DNA of 64,000 nt from Xylanibacter ruminicola (GTDB lineage Bacteria; Bacteroidota; Bacteroidia; Bacteroidales; Bacteroidaceae): NCBI RefSeq assembly GCF_900107775.1, contig NZ_FNRF01000004.1, positions 310,001 through 374,000 of the forward strand, given 5' to 3'. The notes under the pieces were generated by a model, which was not told the DNA's origin, searched no databases, and saw only the letters and a program-made list of their open reading frames with translations. Positions 45,125 to 53,119 of the stretch are shown one piece after another (position 1 is the stretch's first letter; every line of letters starts with the position of its first letter). The position numbers were made by a program, and so were the translations under genes.

Positions 45125-45164
45125 AAAACACCCCGCCTCAACAAATTGAAGCAGGGTGTTTTTT
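45125..45164 (+). terminator. Intrinsic terminator after hisC
   Basis: AAAACACCC (45125-45133) pairs with GGGTGTTTT (45154-45162), with an inner C-GC/GC pairing, and a T run follows. Confidence 0.85.
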
Positions 45165-45176
45165 ATTTGCATTACG

Positions 45177-45288
45177 CTTGGATAAACGCAACCTTGCGGC
45201 GATTGCTGAATGGGCGCACGGCGAAGTGCAGCACCCACAGTTCTACAACCGCCGCTATATGTTCAAGATTCTCGCCGGTAAGGAGTGA
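45177..45288 (+). pseudogene. Possible 3' remnant of a protein-coding gene
   Basis: After the hisC terminator a frame reads LDKRNLAAIAEWAHGEVQHP then QFYNRRYMFKILAGKE and stops. Composition is protein-like, but no start codon or promoter precedes it. I do not recognise the family. It may be the tail of a gene lost at the position where hisB would be expected, or chance coding. Confidence 0.35.
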
Positions 45289-46440
45289 TCAGTACTGCTC
45301 TTCGTGATCGTAGTTAGATGGGATGTGGCGGATGAGCTTGTGGGCGGCAGCCTGGGCCATGGCCTCGTAGGCACGCTCGCTGGGGTGCAGGTGGTCGCCA
45401 CTATCAAAACCATCGGCAAAGGCCTTGGGATTGGTGGCACAGCGCACGGCGGCATCGAAATCGATACAGCCATCGAACACGGGCGAGGTGCGTAACCACT
45501 CATTAAACTCCTGTCGCATGGCGTCGCGCTTCTCGTTATAGGTACGCCAGCCATAGATGGGCAGCAGGGTACCACTCCACACCTTGAGGCCCATGGCCTT
45601 GGCGGGCTTTACGTAGATATCCTCTACGCCGCGCTGCATCTCCTCGACGGTAGGCAGGTCGCTCCAGGGGCGGAAGGGGTTCACATCCTCGCCCACAGGG
45701 TGGATGATATCGTTGATGCCGTGCTGGATAATTACATCGGTGGCACCGGCCACACGCATCTCGATGGGGAAACGGGTGGCACCTTTCAAACCGTAGGCCT
45801 GATAGGTAATGCAATCATACTGGCGCAGAATGCGGGTACCGCTAACGGCACGGCGGATGATGGCCACGTTGGTGCCAAAGGCGAGCTGGGCCAGATAGTC
45901 GGGCCACGACTGGGCGGTGATAGAGTCGCCATAGCACACTACGGCGTGGTTATCGGGCGATGTAAGTACATCGATGGTGTTGAGGAAATAGAACCAGTTG
46001 GTATGGCGGGTAAGGTCGAGAGGCAGCTCGTCGGCCTCGGCAAAATCGCCATAGGCATAGAATCCTTTCGACAGCGGACCGGTGATAAGTGTGCCGCTAT
46101 TCATCTGGGTGTAATCGGCCAGATACATGCTTACATCGATGGTATCGCCACGATGAACGGCATAGCTGATGGCATCGCTCTCAACCTCGTTACCAGGCTG
46201 CAGGGTAACGCTGATGGCACCACCAAAGGTAATGGGGGTGTGACCTACAAACACCTTGGTGAGTGTTACGGGTTCGGTGCCTGTGAGATTGGAGAAACGG
46301 AAACGCAAGGCGCTACCGGCAAACGGCATGCGAACAGGATAACGCAAGGTGAGATTCTTGGCATAAACGGCCTCGCGACGGTCGGTAATCGAGGTGGCAT
46401 TACCCCAGCAGGCCACCCACTTTAAATCGGTATTATTCAT
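45289..46440 (-). CDS. SGNH/GDSL-type esterase
   Basis: 383 residues. A beta-rich N-terminal domain (~1-165) precedes the SGNH hydrolase domain with block I CYGDSITAQSWP, block III HGINDIIHP and block V DSGDHLHPSE (Asp/His). Such proteins deacylate polysaccharides or other esters. No signal peptide, so location is unclear. The ATG at 46440 is preferred to an upstream GTG. It follows the thioesterase gene (22 bp) on the same strand. Confidence 0.88.
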   Translation of the reverse strand: MNNTDLKWVACWGNATSITDRREAVYAKNLTLRYPVRMPFAGSALRFRFSNLTGTEPVTLTKVFVGHTPITFGGAISVTLQPGNEVESDAISYAVHRGDTIDVSMYLADYTQMNSGTLITGPLSKGFYAYGDFAEADELPLDLTRHTNWFYFLNTIDVLTSPDNHAVVCYGDSITAQSWPDYLAQLAFGTNVAIIRRAVSGTRILRQYDCITYQAYGLKGATRFPIEMRVAGATDVIIQHGINDIIHPVGEDVNPFRPWSDLPTVEEMQRGVEDIYVKPAKAMGLKVWSGTLLPIYGWRTYNEKRDAMRQEFNEWLRTSPVFDGCIDFDAAVRCATNPKAFADGFDSGDHLHPSERAYEAMAQAAAHKLIRHIPSNYDHEEQY

Positions 46441-46461
46441 ATCAGTATGATTTGTAATCAC

Positions 46462-46836
46462 TTAACCAAGTTTCGACAAAAAACGCTCGCGATCCACTAC
46501 GAATCGCAGATGACTCCCCTCGCCTATCAGCACATCACCCGAATAGGCCGAAACCTTAAACTCTATCTTCTTGCCATCTACCTTCACCACTTCGGCGGTA
46601 GCGGTAACAGTATCGCCCACCTTCGAGGGTTTGAGGTGCGACGAGGCAATATGTCCGCCAACGGTAGTACAGCCCTCGGGCAGCTCATCGGCCACAGCCA
46701 GCATGGCCGCATTCTCCATCAACGCCATCATAGCGGGGGTGGCCAGCACAGCCATATCGCCCGAACCTATCTTTACGGCGGTAACATCGTCGGTTACCAC
46801 CAGAGTACTTGTATGTTTTAATCCTACTTGTAACAT
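46462..46836 (-). CDS. Hotdog thioesterase, FlK/fluoroacetyl-CoA type
   Basis: 124 residues. Single hotdog domain: GDMAVLATPAMMALMENAAM, then TTVGGHIASSHLKPSKVGDT and VDGKKIEFKVSAYSG. The HxxxSHLxP and central Glu (MENAAM) pattern matches the thioesterase group related to FlK, found widely as a housekeeping acyl-CoA thioesterase. Promoter-like TACTTTTG on the minus strand at 46866-46873. Confidence 0.88.
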   Translation of the reverse strand: MLQVGLKHTSTLVVTDDVTAVKIGSGDMAVLATPAMMALMENAAMLAVADELPEGCTTVGGHIASSHLKPSKVGDTVTATAEVVKVDGKKIEFKVSAYSGDVLIGEGSHLRFVVDRERFLSKLG

Positions 46837-46954
46837 GACTACTAAACTTTTGTTAATCTTTGGTGCAAAAGTAGTAAAATTACATTAGAATAGTGTATCT
46901 TTGCAGTCCATTTTAATAAGAATTGTGAATTAGACTTAGAAGGAAACTACAAAC

Positions 46955-47257
46955 ATGAGTAAAATTGAAAGAGAAAAGCAGACCGTAAGAAAGATGATTG
47001 AGCTGTATTGTCGCCATCATCTGCATCAGGAAACAATGACAGAAGAATACCAGCATCTGGCCGACTATGCGTGCCAACGACTGGACCACTGCCGATTCGG
47101 CGAAAAGAAAACGGTGTGCAAGCGATGCCCCATTCACTGCTACGCCCCACAGGAGCGCGAAGCCATACGTAAGGTGATGCGCTGGACGGGCCCCAGAATG
47201 ATGATATACGCACCCAAAGCAGCTATCATACACACTTATTATATGTTGAAAAGATAA
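46955..47257 (+). CDS. YgbA family (nitrous oxide-stimulated promoter) protein
   Basis: 100 residues. Cysteine pattern HCRFGEKKTVCKRCPIHCYA followed by REAIRKVMRWTGPRMM matches the small YgbA_NO family, whose E. coli gene responds to nitric oxide stress. Four Cys suggest metal binding. Role unproven. TATCTTTG at 46896-46903 lies upstream. Confidence 0.88.
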   Translation: MSKIEREKQTVRKMIELYCRHHLHQETMTEEYQHLADYACQRLDHCRFGEKKTVCKRCPIHCYAPQEREAIRKVMRWTGPRMMIYAPKAAIIHTYYMLKR

Positions 47258-47271
47258 TAAAATGGAACCGA

Positions 47272-47565
47272 CTACGTCCAGAACTCTTTTTCGCCAGTCG
47301 GTTCCATTTCACCATTACACTTGGGGCAGGTGTGCTTATTCCACACCCTGATTTTATCACTGCCGCATTGCAGGCACAGGCGCCCCACCTCACTGCGGTA
47401 CGACGGAGCCACATCGGCTATGATGCCACCCACCACCAGGTTCTGGATAGTGTGGCAGTCGGGGCATGATACGGCCGTAATTTCCTGACGGAAGAGTCCG
47501 CGCCCCTCGTACACCTCGGCCTCGTAGCCGCATTGCTTACAGCGATATTTCAGTTTCCAAGCCAT
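47272..47565 (-). CDS. Small double zinc-ribbon protein
   Basis: 97 residues. Four CxxC pairs (CKQC, CPDC, CLQC, CPKC) make two zinc ribbons; the start MAWKLKYRCKQCGYEAEVYE is the natural one. Unknown function; it resembles small zinc-ribbon proteins in many Bacteroidales. It follows the lipoprotein gene by 28 bp on the same strand. Confidence 0.8.
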   Translation of the reverse strand: MAWKLKYRCKQCGYEAEVYEGRGLFRQEITAVSCPDCHTIQNLVVGGIIADVAPSYRSEVGRLCLQCGSDKIRVWNKHTCPKCNGEMEPTGEKEFWT

Positions 47566-47593
47566 AATTTCATGGCAAAAATTGCTAGACGAA

Positions 47594-47986
47594 CTATTTC
47601 TTAAGGTAATCAAATAAGTTGATGGTTCCGGCTTCCTCCTCAACATTAAGGGTTGGCACTTTCTCAATCATTTTGATGACGCCACTTGCCTTATCTACAT
47701 AGAAATGTACAAATGCGCCGGTATAACTGCGGAATACCACTTCATATGCGGAGTCAGTCTCTTCGCCCATCTGCAGATACATGATGTCGGGATTATCCTT
47801 TGCTGCACTCCAGTCATATTCCTTATGGCAATAGTTGTTCACACCCTCGAAAGCCGTTTCTTTCGTAATTGTTCTCTGTGTATCTTCTGTTTGCGCATCA
47901 GAGGGCAGCGGTGCGCCTGCCTGGTTATTATGGCATGAGCATAAAAACAAGGAAAAAAACACGAATGTTAAAGCAATGTACTTCAT
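47594..47986 (-). CDS. Small lipoprotein of unknown function
   Basis: 130 residues. Signal with lipobox ending FLCSC. The mature part (EVVFRSYTGAFVHFYVDKAS; GTINLFDYLKK) suggests a compact alpha/beta domain with no recognised family. Minus-strand TATCTTTG at 48018-48025. It is divergent from yjbQ. Confidence 0.8.
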   Translation of the reverse strand: MKYIALTFVFFSLFLCSCHNNQAGAPLPSDAQTEDTQRTITKETAFEGVNNYCHKEYDWSAAKDNPDIMYLQMGEETDSAYEVVFRSYTGAFVHFYVDKASGVIKMIEKVPTLNVEEEAGTINLFDYLKK

Positions 47987-48086
47987 CTTTATATTACAAA
48001 ACATACTGATTTCATTGCAAAGATACATTTTTCTCCACTTTTTTTCGTACTTTTGCAACCAAGTTTACAATACTTTAAGAAAGGAA

Positions 48087-48500
48087 ATGGTACAGCAAAT
48101 CGAAATAACTCTGAATCCCAAACGTCGTGGATTCCACTTGGTAACGAGCGAGATAGTAAGTCAGCTGCCCAAATTGCCAAAGACGGGCATTGTGAACATC
48201 TTTACCAAGCATACCAGCTGCGGACTGAGCATCAATGAGAATTGTGATCCAGATGTTCGCATGGATATGGAAACCATCTTCAATCGTTTGGTTCCAGAGA
48301 ATCGTCCTGAGTACGAGCATACGTTGGAGGGTGCCGATGATATGCCTGCCCACGCTAAGTCGACACTGAGCGGCGTCAGCATCACCATCCCCATCACCGA
48401 TGGTCGCTTGAACCTCGGTACCTGGCAGGGCATCTACTTCTGCGAGTACAGAAATTACGGTGGTGCAAGAGAGTTGGTAGTAACAATTATCGGAGAGTGA
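48087..48500 (+). CDS. yjbQ: YjbQ-family protein (secondary thiamine-phosphate synthase enzyme)
   Basis: 137 residues. IVNIFTKHTSCGLSINENCD, DMPAHAKSTLSGVSITIPI and LGTWQGIYFCEYRNYGGARE are YjbQ hallmarks with conserved His and Asn/Asp residues. The family can weakly complement thiamine auxotrophs; its true role is unknown. TACTTTTG at 48048-48055; ATG at 48087. Confidence 0.93.
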   Translation: MVQQIEITLNPKRRGFHLVTSEIVSQLPKLPKTGIVNIFTKHTSCGLSINENCDPDVRMDMETIFNRLVPENRPEYEHTLEGADDMPAHAKSTLSGVSITIPITDGRLNLGTWQGIYFCEYRNYGGARELVVTIIGE

Positions 48501-48525
48501 ATTGCTAAATGAATAAGATAATGCA

Positions 48526-49497
48526 ATGAAACAAGTAGAAGCAGAACTGCATAAGAAAACGTTCCAGGAACTAACCACAGACGAGTTGTACGAACTACTT
48601 AGAGTGCGTAGCGAGGTATTCGTGGTTGAACAGAACTGCGTTTATCAGGATTTGGACGGAGATGATCAGGCATCCATTCACTTGTGGCTGACAGTAGCCG
48701 ACAAGGTTGTAGCTTTGGCTCGTGTATGCCCCGCCGGTACTCACATGAAGGAGATATCCATTGGCAGAGTCATCACCACTGAGCGTGGTAAAAGCTATGG
48801 CAAGCAAATCATGCTCCACGCCATTGAAGCAGCTGTAAAGCATTTCGGCGCAACACTTATCGACATAGAGGCACAGGAATATGCCAAAGGATTCTATGAA
48901 GGCGTAGGTTTCAAGCAGTCGTCCGACACCTTCATACTCGACGGCATCCCTCACATTAAAATGACGTGGAAGTCACCATTTAAAAGAAGATATATGAGAA
49001 AAGCTAGTCGGCAAATGGATGCCACATTCGCATTGGAGGTATTTGATAAGGCTCCATACGTTACAGTAAGCATGACGCGTCCTGATGGAAGTCCATACGG
49101 ATTACCACTTTCGTTGGCACGGACTGATGAGAAAACATTTTATTTCCATTGTGCCTTGGAGGGCGACAAATTGGACTGCATAGCACATAACCCGACGGTA
49201 TTCCTGTCGACTGTTACAAAATGTGCCCCCACTGTTGGTCCGAAAGATGGATGTTTTACGCTACAATTCAAGTCAGCAACAGCAGTTGGAAAAGCAGAGA
49301 TAGTGACTGACCGCGAAGAGAAAATTGCTGGTCTGCGAGCCATCTGCCAGCGATTCCTTCCTCACCACATGGATGCTTTTGATGAAGCCATTGCCCGCAG
49401 CCTAGAACGTACAGCCGTGGTACGCATAACCTTGACAGAACCTCCTGTTGGTAAACGCAAGCAGTATGATAAAGAGGGAGAAGAATTAAAAAATTAG
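48526..49497 (+). CDS. GNAT acetyltransferase fused to a PNPOx-like flavin-binding domain
   Basis: 323 residues. Residues 1-~150 are an ElaA-like GNAT domain (ELLRVRSEVFVVEQNCVYQD; ISIGRVITTERGKSYGKQIM). Residues ~155-310 form a pyridoxamine-phosphate-oxidase-like split barrel as in NimA-type proteins (RRYMRKASRQMD; YVTVSMTRPDGSPYGLPLSL; TFYFHCALEGDKLDCI; KFMV-like HNPTVFLSTV). NimA relatives reduce nitroimidazoles or bind FMN or heme. No stop separates the domains. Confidence 0.85.
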   Translation: MKQVEAELHKKTFQELTTDELYELLRVRSEVFVVEQNCVYQDLDGDDQASIHLWLTVADKVVALARVCPAGTHMKEISIGRVITTERGKSYGKQIMLHAIEAAVKHFGATLIDIEAQEYAKGFYEGVGFKQSSDTFILDGIPHIKMTWKSPFKRRYMRKASRQMDATFALEVFDKAPYVTVSMTRPDGSPYGLPLSLARTDEKTFYFHCALEGDKLDCIAHNPTVFLSTVTKCAPTVGPKDGCFTLQFKSATAVGKAEIVTDREEKIAGLRAICQRFLPHHMDAFDEAIARSLERTAVVRITLTEPPVGKRKQYDKEGEELKN

Positions 49498-49536
49498 TAT
49501 TTATGAAGACTGCTTCATATAACTAATATGAAACTA

Positions 49537-50724
49537 TTATTTGAAAAGAGTCCTTATATCCATTGAGAGGAACTCTTCAGCGCTTATACCACCATCACCC
49601 ACGATAAATGCCGATTTTGGTTTGAACTTATCTCTAAACTCATTAAGTCCTTTCGAATTCTTTTCTGCATTACTCTTCACCTCGATGGCAACGACCGTCC
49701 CCTTCTTACGAAGAATGAAATCAACCTCGTCGGCAAGTTCACGCCAATAGAACACTTCAATACGATGAACAAAGGCCTGACTGACTATCCAAGCGCCAAT
49801 ACCCGACTCAAAGATACGCCCCCACTCTTTTCGATCCATAATAGCCTGATCGAACGTATGAGGATTATACACCATCTTCAGGGCATTGTTATAAACCTGA
49901 AATTTAGGGATACTGGCTCGACGTCGGGCTGTATCGTTACTATACTTCTGAAGTCCGCAAAGCAAACCACTCTCATCAAGCAGATTGATATAACCAGCCA
50001 ACGTAACGGTATTTCCTGCGTCTTGCAATGAACCAAGCATCTTATTGAGAGACAGGAGTTCACCAGAGTAAGAAGCACCAAGTTCGAAAGTCTGACGAAG
50101 AAGAGCAGGCTTACTGATAGGTGTATTCATCAGAATATCCTTGTTGATTGTAGCATCAATGATTGCCGACTGTATATACTGCTCCCAACGGTCAGACTCA
50201 TTTATCAGGCCTGCAGCACCAGGATAACCTCCGAAGAAAAGATACTGGTCGAGTGTAAAGCCAAAACACTCTTTCATTTCTGGATAACTCCAATGAGTCA
50301 TTCGTATTTCTTCGAAACGCCCGCCTAACGACTCAGAAAGTCCTTTTTCTAAAAGTACACGACTACTACCGAGCAGCAGCACCTTAATGTTGCGATCGTG
50401 CAAGGTATCATCATCCCACTCCTTCTTTACAACCTCACTCCAATTTGATATCTTCTGAATTTCATCGATAACAAGAATGATACTATCAAGGCCTTTGCTC
50501 TCTTTCAGACTTCTAACAGCAGCCCAACAGTTAGATACCCAAGCAGTATTTGAGGCAGGCACATTATCGGCAGAGAACTGCTGATAAGGCAAATCCAAGT
50601 CTTGAAGCACCTGCTTAACAACTGTAGATTTACCCACCTGACGTGGCCCCATTACAACCTGAATGAACTTTCTCGGCTCTTTCAGCCTACTTGTAATTAC
50701 CTGATATTCAGCTCTTTTATACAT
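49537..50724 (-). CDS. AAA ATPase with DUF4143 (nuclease-like) domain
   Basis: 395 residues. Walker A MGPRQVGKST, Walker B ILVIDEIQ, sensor LLLGSS, then the DUF4143 half with a PD-(D/E)xK-like core (EVDFILRKKGTVVAIEVKSN). Widespread in anaerobes and often mobile; function unknown, sometimes proposed as defence or toxin-like. TATCTTTG on the minus strand at 50768-50775, with two TTTTACTCAGTG repeats between it and the ATG. Confidence 0.9.
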   Translation of the reverse strand: MYKRAEYQVITSRLKEPRKFIQVVMGPRQVGKSTVVKQVLQDLDLPYQQFSADNVPASNTAWVSNCWAAVRSLKESKGLDSIILVIDEIQKISNWSEVVKKEWDDDTLHDRNIKVLLLGSSRVLLEKGLSESLGGRFEEIRMTHWSYPEMKECFGFTLDQYLFFGGYPGAAGLINESDRWEQYIQSAIIDATINKDILMNTPISKPALLRQTFELGASYSGELLSLNKMLGSLQDAGNTVTLAGYINLLDESGLLCGLQKYSNDTARRRASIPKFQVYNNALKMVYNPHTFDQAIMDRKEWGRIFESGIGAWIVSQAFVHRIEVFYWRELADEVDFILRKKGTVVAIEVKSNAEKNSKGLNEFRDKFKPKSAFIVGDGGISAEEFLSMDIRTLFK

Positions 50725-51044
50725 AATTAAAAATTTTACTCAGTGGAGTGAGTATTTTTACTCAGTGCAAAGATATAAATAATGAATAGAACCACCAAAC
50801 ATTTTCGAAAAAAAAAACAGTTTTACCTTCATACCACCTTTTTAGGTGGGGTACTTACCACCTTTATCACTCATATTATTACTCTTCAACTGCAGCGAGT
50901 GCTAATATGCCCTCAATTTGCACTTCTCACAATTATCTGCCATATTGATAAATCATAAAGTATTGTAAAGATGGATGCAAATGTACAAATAATCAATTAT
51001 AAATCAGTACCTTTGCAGTGATAATTAATATGTTTTTTGAAATT
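50725..51044. other. 320 bp intergenic region with repeats and hairpin
   Basis: Holds ATTTTACTCAGTG at 50733-50745 and 50754-50767 between the ATPase start and its -7 element; a CCACC/GGTGG hairpin near 50834-50849 with an extra CCACC copy just after it; and TACCTTTG at 51008-51015 for the plus-strand gene. No ORF seen. Confidence 0.75.
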
Positions 51045-51515
51045 ATGATGAAGAAAATAATAAACCCTTGGCGTAACCATGAGGGGTATAACTGTTTCGG
51101 TTGCAGTCCAGACAATCCTATTGGGCTCCACATGGAGTTCTACGAGGATGGTGACTATATCGTGAGCACCTGGCATCCTGAGCACAATTATCAGGGCTGG
51201 GTAGATACCATGCACGGTGGTATTCTGAGTACTTTGATCGATGAAGTGTGCGGTTGGGTAGTCACTCGCAAGTTACAGACAAGCGGCTATACCGTTCAGC
51301 TGAATGTAAAGTTCCGCAAGGCGGTTCCTACGACTGAGCCCGAACTGACTATCAGGGCAAAGGTTACGAAGCAGGTTCGTAATCTTGCCTATATCAGCGC
51401 AGAAATAACGAACTCGAAAGGTGAACTCTGCAACGAGGGCGAGGCTATCTACTTTCTTATGAACGAAGAAAAGGCCAAAGAAATGGGATTCATGCATTGT
51501 GATGTTGAAGAATAA
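51045..51515 (+). CDS. PaaI-type hotdog thioesterase
   Basis: 156 residues. NCFGCSPDNPIGLHMEF and WVDTMHGGILSTLIDEVCGW carry the PaaI-like motif (HGG...D). Likely acyl-CoA thioesterase with an N-terminal FGCS motif. The start is uncertain: ATGs at 51030, 51045 or 51048 after TACCTTTG (51008-51015). It is 12 bp before the acetyltransferase gene. Confidence 0.88.
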   Translation: MMKKIINPWRNHEGYNCFGCSPDNPIGLHMEFYEDGDYIVSTWHPEHNYQGWVDTMHGGILSTLIDEVCGWVVTRKLQTSGYTVQLNVKFRKAVPTTEPELTIRAKVTKQVRNLAYISAEITNSKGELCNEGEAIYFLMNEEKAKEMGFMHCDVEE

Positions 51516-51527
51516 ATATGAGTATTT

Positions 51528-52097
51528 ATGAAGACTGAGAAAGAAAAGATGTTGATAGGCGAGATGTATTCCGCTGTTGACCCACAACTGATTGAAGAAC
51601 TGACGGAAGTGAAGGAAATAATTCACGACTATAATCTGCTGCGCCCGTCGGAGCAACAAAAAGCAAGGGAGATTCTGAGAGGTTTATTGGGACACATCGC
51701 CGACGATGATATATTAATTAACCAGCCCTTCTACTGCGATTACGGCAAGCAGATTAGTGTGGGCAAACGATTCTTTGCAAACTTCAACTTCACTGTACTT
51801 GACGAAGCACCAGTCACCATTGGCGACGACTGTTTTATAGGGCCGAATGTAAGCATATACACAGCCTGTCACAGTACCGATCCTGTGGAACGCAACAGTC
51901 GCAGAGAATGGGCAGAACCTGTAAGCATCGGCAATAACGTATGGATTGGCGGCAGTGTCACCATACTACCAGGTGTAACCATTGGCGATAACGTAACCAT
52001 CGGCGCAGGAAGCGTAGTGGCAAAAGATATTCCCTCGAATTCCATTGCAGTGGGCAATCCCTGCAAAGTCATAAAGAAGTTGGAATCTGCTCTATGA
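51528..52097 (+). CDS. Sugar O-acetyltransferase (maltose/galactoside type)
   Basis: 189 residues. Left-handed beta-helix hexapeptide enzyme: DYGKQISVGKRFFANFNFTV, IGDDCFIGPNVSIYTACHST (catalytic His), then PVSIGNNVWIGGSVTILPG. N-terminal Mac domain is present (EKMLIGEMYSAVDPQL). It acetylates a hexose; physiological acceptor unknown. Same strand as thioesterase and small membrane genes. Confidence 0.95.
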   Translation: MKTEKEKMLIGEMYSAVDPQLIEELTEVKEIIHDYNLLRPSEQQKAREILRGLLGHIADDDILINQPFYCDYGKQISVGKRFFANFNFTVLDEAPVTIGDDCFIGPNVSIYTACHSTDPVERNSRREWAEPVSIGNNVWIGGSVTILPGVTIGDNVTIGAGSVVAKDIPSNSIAVGNPCKVIKKLESAL

Positions 52098-52124
52098 CTA
52101 TTGTGAAAATCAAAAGAAAAGGCA

Positions 52125-52403
52125 ATGGCAGAAACGTTGTTATATTATCTGATAGCAATAAACATTGTGACCTTCATTGTTTATGGTATTGACAAAGTCA
52201 AAGCCATGAAGGGCAAGTGGCGCATTCCTGAGGCAACGTTGCTATTGTTGGCCATTATCGGAGGTAGCGTCGGCGCCTGGCTTGGCATGAAAACATGGCA
52301 TCATAAAACCATGCACAAAAAGTTCAAGTATGGACTTCCGTTGATACTATTGGCTCAAATAGCACTCATCGCTCTGACATCATCCGGCTTACAGATCCCG
52401 TAA
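52125..52403 (+). CDS. DUF1294 membrane protein
   Basis: 92 residues. Two or three hydrophobic helices with the DUF1294 signature (YGIDKVKAMKGKWRIPEATL; GGSVGAWLGMKTWHHKTMHK). Function unknown. Confidence 0.9.
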   Translation: MAETLLYYLIAINIVTFIVYGIDKVKAMKGKWRIPEATLLLLAIIGGSVGAWLGMKTWHHKTMHKKFKYGLPLILLAQIALIALTSSGLQIP

Positions 52404-52452
52404 AACCAAGGTTGGAAATAGAATAACAAAAAATAGAATTAAATAGAACGTT

Positions 52453-52716
52453 ATGTTAGAACATATTGCAGATTTTACCGCTTGGCCAATACTCACAGGT
52501 ATTTTCATCGGCTACATTGCCAACCGCATTATGAGCGGTGAGGGCAAAGGATGTTGCATGAACTTCGTCATAGGCATCGTTGGCAGTTATGTAGGAACAT
52601 TCATCAGCCACCTACTGAACATAGAATTACTTGGTAAAGGCTATCTCACCAATTTCGTATTCTGCGTTGTTGGTGCCGTAACATTTTTGTGGATTTGGAA
52701 GAAACTGTTTGATTGA
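52453..52716 (+). CDS. Small membrane protein, possibly GlsB/YeaQ/YmgE-like
   Basis: 87 residues with three hydrophobic helices: GIFIGYIANRIMSGEGKGCC, MNFVIGIVGSYVGTFISHLL and FVFCVVGAVTFLWIW. The GxxAxxIM-G-G and GIxGxxxGxFI pattern resembles the transglycosylase-associated stress family, but the match is judged by eye. Confidence 0.7.
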   Translation: MLEHIADFTAWPILTGIFIGYIANRIMSGEGKGCCMNFVIGIVGSYVGTFISHLLNIELLGKGYLTNFVFCVVGAVTFLWIWKKLFD

Positions 52717-52718
52717 GT

Positions 52719-52997
52719 ATGATAACCATCGACACAACAAATATGTGTTCGCATCTACAGCGAAAGCTATTCGAAGAGGATGGCCAATATCATTCTCTAT
52801 GGATAGCCATGCAGGATGATTCAGAACTGACTGCCGTAGTCCGTTCTCGCCAGTTACATATTTATCGCAATGGAAAGAAAGTGCTAATACTGGCAGGTAA
52901 GTCCGCACCAAAGATTATCAAAGATGACCCGATTTGCAATCTGTTACAGCATCAATGGATAAAGACGAAAAGAGACTGCTACAAAGAAAACGTCTGA
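52719..52997 (+). CDS. Small protein of unknown function
   Basis: 92 residues, two bases after the preceding stop (ATG at 52719). Soluble, mixed alpha/beta (ELTAVVRSRQLHIYRNGKKV; IIKDDPICNLLQHQWIKTKR). No family recognised. Its last codons form the left arm of a 12 bp stem (52991-53002 with 53009-53020). Confidence 0.6.
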   Translation: MITIDTTNMCSHLQRKLFEEDGQYHSLWIAMQDDSELTAVVRSRQLHIYRNGKKVLILAGKSAPKIIKDDPICNLLQHQWIKTKRDCYKENV

Positions 52998-53020
52998 TGG
53001 ACAATAAAGTCTATCAGACG
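52991..53020 (+). terminator. Hairpin after the small-gene cluster
   Basis: CGTCTGATGGAC and GTCTATCAGACG form a 12 bp stem with one G-T pair; no strong T run follows, so termination is probable but not certain. Confidence 0.5.
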
Positions 53021-53059
53021 ATGAATGATATCTAGAATTTTACTCAGTGCATAATAAAA

Positions 53060-53093
53060 TTGGGTGTACCCCCTCTGCGGAAGTTACACCCAA
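53060..53093 (-). terminator. Intrinsic terminator of the PPDK gene
   Basis: TTGGGTGTA and TACACCCAA form a 9 bp stem; on the minus strand it is followed by TTTTATT. Confidence 0.75.
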
Positions 53094-53119
53094 AATATTT
53101 AGTATTAAGAATAATCAGA

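Noticed and set aside
48992..49497. A separate flavin-domain gene starting at an internal ATG
   Set aside because: The frame is continuous with the acetyltransferase domain and no promoter precedes the internal ATG, so a fusion is the simpler reading; an internal start is not excluded.
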